A DNA stretch of 64,000 nucleotides from Riptortus pedestris (Eukaryota > Arthropoda > Insecta > Hemiptera > Alydidae): assembly GCA_019009955.1 (NCBI GenBank), contig CM032229.1:148464001-148528000 (forward strand), given 5' to 3'. Below, one piece after another: positions 27,301 to 35,748 of this stretch; position 1 is the first letter of the stretch, and every line of letters begins with the position of its first letter. The notes beneath the pieces were generated by a model. The model was given only the letters and a program-made list of their open reading frames with translations. It was not told the DNA's origin and made no database searches. Made by a program: the position numbers and the translations under genes.

Positions 27301-30300
27301 GATATCCTGTTTTGAACGTACCTCATTTTCGTCATCTTCTGGGTAGGATCGATGGACATTTGAAGAAAAATTTCGAAAATCGCATCATGAGTACAACCTC
27401 AATAGCTGATTTCCCTTTAGGATCATAGATCAATATCCCTTTAGGATCAATAGATTAATATTTGAGATAGAGGAAAAATGTATAGAACAACATTTATAGA
27501 CAATTAAATTTGAATCAAAATTGGTATTATACAATTTTTGATCCAACTTATAATAATGGAGGCACTTTGAATTTCTGCCCTCCCCTCTCTAAATCCCCTA
27601 TCTCCTCGTCTGATTTCAATCGTTAACAAATATGATCTTTAGTTTTAGATGAAATGTTCATATATCGAGTATATATATTTACTCTCTGTCTTGAAACAGT
27701 GGATCTAAATGTAATTTATTATATAAAAACTTTCATTTATGAACTTAACCATCATGATCTAAAGCTTTTAAGATTCGACCATTAGGTTTTTTCTGGTAGC
27801 TGTTTTTTTTTTTTTCATTCTAGTATAACCACATCCATAAGATGTTTGATGTCTTCAAAAAATGACTTTCTAGGCTTCCCTCATTTCCTATGCATAGTAA
27901 CCTTACCTGTAAATACATTTGTGATGAAATCATTGTGCCTCATGGTATACCAAAGAAGTTTCACCTCCTTTTTTCCATGATCTTGATAAGACTTTCACTT
28001 ATCTCATTTAGAATTTTCTCGTAGGATTTCTTTTTATTCGAACTTATTTTAGTGATTCTGCATGAAATTCACATTTCCATTGCCTCTGTCCTAGTCAGTC
28101 TTGCAAAATTTAGCCCTTTGATACAGCCACTACCCTCATGAGTGGCTATATTGCTCCTGCAAATCAGGATCTCTGGTATGACATTATCATAATCTATTTG
28201 TTTATTTCTGCAATTAAAATTGACTTCATTGTTTTTATACCTGAAAAAATGAAAATCTCTTTGGCTCAAAAGCCAATGAAGGGCCAAGGTCTGCCTCATC
28301 GCCATTATTATTATTATAGAACAACAATATAAATATTAATTCTATTTATATACATGATCCCTCAATTTTAATCATCTAGGCCAGGGGTCTCCAAACTACG
28401 GCCCGAGGGCCACATCCGGCCCGTGGACAGATTTTGCCGGCCCGCAGAGAGCTAGCATACTTGAAAACTCCTTTTAGAGAACATATTTTTTATAGCAAAT
28501 TAAATTTAGTTTACTGAAGTATTCTAATTTTATGTTGAATAATTATTAATATGACATCTACATTGATATGGTCATGGGCTAACTACTCATAACATTGTTG
28601 TAGGCTTATTGTTATTGTTTTTGTGATAAGTTGGATAAAGAAACACAGAATTGTAATGAGTAAAGACATGTATAATATGCAGAAAATTTAACTTCAGTAT
28701 ATAATAACTAACAAATTATTGACATGAATCCAACTAACATTTAATACATTTTAAATAAAAACATAACTTATAACAAGCATAATGACATATGAAATACTAA
28801 TGAGATTTATGTAATTGAGATTTTCCACTGACAATAGTTTGTAGTTGTGGACTAATTTTACTTGTACCAATTATTAAAAGAGATTTAAGATGCTCATCAG
28901 TTAATTTAGATCTGTAAACATTTTTTGTGTACTTCATTTTGGAGAAGGTCTTCTCACACAAAAACAGAAAACAGCCCACGAGCAAATTTATGCAAATTAT
29001 CAAATTGTGTCAGTGGAAGACTCATAAAATTCCAACAAAGATGAGTTTTGATATTTGTTCTTAATTATATCACTGCACTGTAGATCAATCATTTCCATTG
29101 AAGTTCCGGGGCTAGGGTTTCAATGTCAGTATCAAAAGGATTCTGAAAAATCTTAATTTGATTCGCAATGGCATCAAAGTCCGAGAAACGAGTATCAAAA
29201 TCACTCAAAGTATTGATACTCAAACAGTATCAATTTCTTCCGGATAATATGGTTTTGGCCCTTGAAACTTACTGGAGTAATCAGTATGGCCCTAAGGCTG
29301 GAAAGTTTGGAGACCCCTGATCTAGGCCATGGAAGATTAGGAGTCATGCGGTTTTATGTTCAATAATCAAGTAATTCCCACTGCTGGTTATTTTTATCAC
29401 ACTAAGGAGCCAAATGTCTTTTAATTGTGCTATTATACATGAATTGTAATTAATTGTATATGAATATATTTTTCAGGTTAACTGCTTTTGTAGCTAAATC
29501 TTTTTACCAAGCAATACCTCACATAAATGTGGAAGATAAAGTTATTTCTGATGCTTTAGAGTGGCTGGCTTCGAAGCAAGGAACAAATGGTATGATTTAG
29601 CAATTTAAATTTATCCTCAATTATGTTTTTAAATATAATCTCATTAATTAAATATATAATGTAGATAAGAATAGTATGATTATCACATTAGTAGGATAGG
29701 ATCATTTATTTATTCATAAACTTTATTGTACTATTTAATTTCCATTCATTTCAATATATGCATGTATTCTATTAACCTATATGATTTAATGTTTTATTGA
29801 TTTATCTTAGTATAACCAAGTGTTGAGCATCCAGTTTCCAAACATTTATAAAGGAAGTAAATTTCTGATATGCTAGCCAAGGTATCATTGGGACTCCTCA
29901 ATAAAATATTGTTATTGTTATATTCTCACCGGAATCATTTTACTTTAAAATTTGGTGGAGAAATGAAAAGTTATGATTCATGTAATTTTCCCTAACTTGT
30001 GTCCAACATTGTTCATTCTACTCTAATTATTTGTTTAAATGGACTAAGTGAAAATTTAATTTTTTTAGGAAATTTCCCTGAGGTTGGAACAGTGAGCCAC
30101 ACAGATATGCAAGGAGGGGCTGGAAAGGGTTTAGCTCTTACTGCTTATGTTTTGAGCACTTTTCTAGAAAATAGGAGATTTACGGCACTCTACAGAAATG
30201 TCATAAATAAGGCTACTGATTATATTGTAAAGAATTTTGATGGTCTTGATGATATATATGCTATATCGTTAGCAACATATGCTCTTCATTTAGCCCAACA

Positions 30301-33300
30301 CCCAAGAAAAGAAATGGCATTTAATATTTTGGAATCTAAAGCAAAGACAACAAGTAAGTATAATATATTTGTGACACTTAAAATTAGTAGTAAACTTAGA
30401 GATGTGGGTTAAACTTCCATATAGGCAATTAGAATTTATTCAGTGGCAAACTCACTAAATAAAATCCTTAGTTCAATAGGTTGTATCCTGTAAATAACCC
30501 ATCCATATTATCCAGGGTAGTATAAAAATTGATTCATTATTCAGAGCTAAATTATAATAGGGTGATTCACTAATATTAATCAAATTCCTTCAAGAACATT
30601 AATAATCATTTTTGAGGGGAAAATTAATTATGTAAAATAAATTTCAGTTTTTAAGAATGGGCCATAACCCACTTTTAATTTGGTGTATATGTTACCGTGA
30701 AAGACCGAAATCTGGTGTATGTCGACAATCACATTGGTGTACGTCAACATTCACTGGTGTATGTCGACATTCTCCAGATTTCTGTCTTTCACCGTAACAT
30801 ATGCATGACACCAATTTGACTTTGTCTTGAGAATATTTGAAACCCTAATAATGGTGTATTTATTAGCTGAATCAGTTTCATATCCACTGAAGTTTCATTC
30901 AAGAGGAAATGATGTTACAGATTCCCAAAAAAGTTCTGAAACCATTGTATCCAGCCATTGATTATAGTACTGATCCTTACAATCCTACAAGACTTTACAC
31001 ATATGTTTTAAGCTTTCATGTGTAAATACCTCAAAGCATAATACTGTTACATTTTCTGAAAGTTTTCAAATTATAAAAATAATATATTGAAATATTTCTT
31101 AAGTGTTATTGAAGAACTGTTGATGATAATAATTTTAATTGAATAACTTTATAGCTGACATGAAGTGGTGGTCAAAACTAGAAAATGTAACAAACAGCAA
31201 AAATCCTAATGATCTTTTGCCTAATTCAATTGATGTTGAGATGACTTCCTACACAATGTTAACTTACCTTCAAAGAGGACTTGTTGAAGACTGTATTCCT
31301 ATTATGAAATGGCTTGTTAGTCAACAGAATGACCAAGGTGGATTTGCTTCTACTCAGGTATAGTACAGCTATTTTCTATATTTAATTTTGTTTGTTTTTT
31401 TAACAATATACCCTGTTTTAGTTATTTTTTATTATTTTAAACATTATATTAAACGCACTCATATTATTTTCAAAATATCAGATGTATTATTTTTGGTTGC
31501 TGACAACACCTTGTGTTCCGTTGTTATTACGTCTTTGATATTCTTAAAATTAGTAGTTTCCAACATTTAAGAAATTCACTTGTGATAAACAAAGTTCAGT
31601 CTGGTGAAACCAAAAAAATGTAGGAGCTTTAGCAAATAACACGAAGTAAATTAGTATTTTGTTTTTTTCTCTCTCTCTAGGATTGAAATATCAAAAAGAT
31701 AATTTTATATATATATATATATATTTACACAAATGCTGAATAAATTTTTTTTTGAAATACAGTTATACATTCATACTTGATCATATCCAATGTATTTATT
31801 GGCTTAACTATAAAGTGTGGTTAATAACTAAAACACATAAAGAATCTGAGGTGGACACCTCTTGACTTGATTGTACTCCTATTAAATTAAACACCTATAA
31901 AATAATTATATAAAGTTATTTCATTAGAAACTTACATATGATATCTGATTCCAATGAATCAGATCAATATATATCATAGAACATTATTTGTTCATCTCTT
32001 CATGATAAACACAAAAGTCCTATATAAATTGTTTGTATCTCCAATAGGTACAGAGAAATATATTAATTTTTATTTTCAGCCTCTAAACCCTCCCTTCCTC
32101 TTAGTTGATTTAAATCAAAAGGGGATTTGCATAACTAGATGTTAAACCCCTGCTAAATATGAAATTTCAACATTTTAAGGCTAGCCCTTTTGTGATATGT
32201 AAGATATGTACATACATATGTTCATATACACAGACGTCATTCCGAAATTAATCAAAATGAGTTCACAGCGGGTTGAAAAATATTATTCCATGGGAATCGG
32301 CCAAATTTTTCATGAATACAATACTTTGTTTACTTCATAGAAAGAAGTAAAAAAAAATGTGTAATTTCTTGTTTATTTAATTTTCCATGCTCTCTGCTCA
32401 TTTTAAAAATAGGTCAAATGAGAATGCATGAACGCAAACAATGCTTTAATACTAAAATACGTATAGAAGGTGGCTAAATTTCTTAATGCATGCAGTAAAA
32501 CATATATTCAACTTTGTTAAAGTTGGATGTTTCCGCTGAACATTGAAAAGTTTGAGAGAAGACACTTGCAATGCATTTAGTGAGGTTCATTCCTTAAAGA
32601 AATTATTTGGTTTGGGCTAGCTTTTTATTTTCCTGATCCCTTCAATTCTGTAAAGTATTTTTATTCACATAAATCCCAATTTTAGGACACTGTTGTTGCT
32701 CTAAATGCTCTTGCTGAATTGGCCACATCCATTATTTCAAGTTCACTTGATATAACCACAACATTTACTTACGGAAGTGGAGTTTCCAATGATATCAGAG
32801 TCCATTCTGCTAATTCAATGATTCTACACAAAGTTGTGGTAAGTTTATTTTATCTTTAATTCATTTTTAACATTAATTTTGTTCAAGAATTTGTTCTGAT
32901 GTTAGAAAATATTGAATAGTACATTAGGGTTACAGATCTATAAAAGTATAAACTATTGCTGAGATTTCTAACATAAAATGTCCATTTATTATAATCCATA
33001 AAAACTAGAGTTTACTCACAGGAAAAAGTAAAATATATTTATCGCTCATGGCGCCTGTTGACTGTAGAAATCAAATTTAATAATTCATTGTGGTTTTTTA
33101 ATTTGTAATCAATCAATCTTCCTTTTATTTGTACTTGCTAACATAAAAGATTATTACTAATCACGTTTCCACAATTGTTGTAAATTATTAATTACTACTT
33201 TTCCTGAAACTTTTAAATGCAATTTTTTATATAGACATTAGTGGGGGGATTTAATGAAAATTTTGACCTCTGCCATCAGAAAAGTAGAATTAATTATTTT

Positions 33301-34050
33301 CTTTTAGATTGATTTTCCTTTCATAGAAGTAGAAAATAAACTAATTCTATGTTAAGCTAAAACATTAGTTCTCTGTTCAGAATATATAAATTATTTCCTG
33401 CTAATGTACTGTAGACTTTTATACATTGTATTTATTTTCAGATCCCCAAGAAAGTCCGTACAATGAATATAACAGCTACTGGTAGAGGTTTTGCAATTGT
33501 TCAAATTTCCTACCGTTACAACGTTAATGTAACTGGTCCATGGCCTCTCTTTGATCTAGATCCTCAAGTTGACAAAAACTCTGATAAAAATCATCTACAG
33601 CTTTCTATATGTTCAAGGTAATTTAAGCATTAATACAATAAGCTACTGCATTGCCCGTATTACAAGATTTTTCGTAAGGGAAATCAGATATTGAGGTTGT
33701 ATACTCCTGATGGGGTTTCCGAAAAATATCTTCAAATGTCTCAATCTTACCTAGGGGGGACAGTAATGAGTTACTTATTACAAAACCAGGAATAAACGTT
33801 GATAATAAGAGTTCTTTTGGATTGCAAAATTAAACACACACAAGTTTCACAGTTTATCACTGCACAATTTATTTTGTACTGTGAGAGTCCCTTTTTAATG
33901 CTTGTAGAAGTGTCTAGGCATAGAAGGTTCCAGTTCTTCCTAGAAGGTCCCTAATTAGATTCGCTCATTCCACTAGTCTGTGTTCCTCCTCTCACGCGGC
34001 TCTCTTTCTTTGTGTATTCGCACACTCCTCAGATTCTCTTAAATATATAT

Positions 34051-34115
<65 letters not shown>

Positions 34116-35696
34116 TGTGTGTGTGCATGCTCTATGTGTAAGCATTTCGTGTATAACTAACAACAAATTCATGAATGAACAGTTTTATCGGACTTGGGCG
34201 AGGGCAGGGAAGGGGGGGGGCAAATATTCAGAATATCTCCTTCATTATGAGTCAGATCAAAGTGTGCTATTTAACCAATCTTACTACATGTTCAATTTCC
34301 TGCACTGTTTCTCTAACTCTAAAACTAATTTACCATTAAATATAAGTCGTTTTATTACAAACCATAGTATTTTATTATTAAGTAGAATGAGATGTATTGT
34401 TCTGTCGGACAAGGGGGTTAAAATATAAAAGTTAAAGTATTTCTGTTACTGAGTCTTAATAAATGTTATATTGCCTGTCATGTCGGTAAATATTACCTCT
34501 GATTCTGTATCATAAAGTGTAAATATGTTTAAAATAATAAATATAAATGAATACTGTGCTTAATAAAAAAAGATACAAACAATTTTACATTCCTCAATCC
34601 GCACTTCTAGTCCAACTTTAGCCAATAAAAAGTTTACTTTTTACTTTTAGATGAAACGTTATATCCATTATGCTATCAATCAAACATTCATTGTGGTGTC
34701 AGTGAATATTTCATGAAAACGGGATGGTTTTGTTCAATGGTTAATCTAATCTTCATATATATTTCCACTGGAAACCACGCCTATTTCAACCCACAATGGT
34801 GGGTGTAGCACAGCATGTGGACAATGGATGAATTTATGTCTGCAATAGCTGTTATTCAGAAATAAATATAAATAATATTTTCATGTCAAAATATAAAGAG
34901 TTATTAACATGGGCACTGAATAATATTAACCAAGTTATTTGTATCTCCTAGAATTGAATCTGCTGTGCCACAGGCATTTCTGCTATTGCAATTTTCAGAT
35001 TGAGCATCTGAGCCAGTAAGCACCACATTTCCAGCTTTAATTTGGTAAGCCCCAAATTTCAAATCCTGCTTATGTAGGGTTCTTATTACAAGCAAAATAG
35101 AGACTAGATGGTGTCATCATCTCCTCTGTGAAGGGCATCTTCAAATGTCTGGCATTTACTTATTTTAGTGTCATTTAGTAAAATAACACTCTTTTACACA
35201 GAGGCTCAGATGTCCCATGTGCAGGATGACACAAATATGACGTCATCTCTCATTCTGTTTTTTTTATTTATTCCTTTCTAAATTGGACTTCTAAAACTCA
35301 AATAAGTGTTCTCTGAGTATTATATGTATGTAATTATTTTACACATGTGTGTGTGTATAAAAGTTTTTTTTTTATTAACTTCTATATTTTTATTGTTTAG
35401 ATTCACAGGAGGTAATGAAAGCAATATGGCTGTGATGGAAGTGGTTCTTCCTTCTGGTTATACTGTAGACTCTGATGCTCTCCCCAGCTTACAAATTTCT
35501 CATAACGTGAAGAGGATTGAAACAAAAGAAGCTGATACAACTGTTGTACTCTATTTTGATAAGGTAATGTTCCTGATACATTTAATTGATTTATCTCTTA
35601 TTTAATTAAATTAAAGCTTTCTTTTTAAAGGTTCTCAAAACTGTAGGTATATGAAAAATATGAAACTACAAGTCTTAACTTTTTTTTTCTAATTTT

Positions 35697-35748
<52 letters not shown>

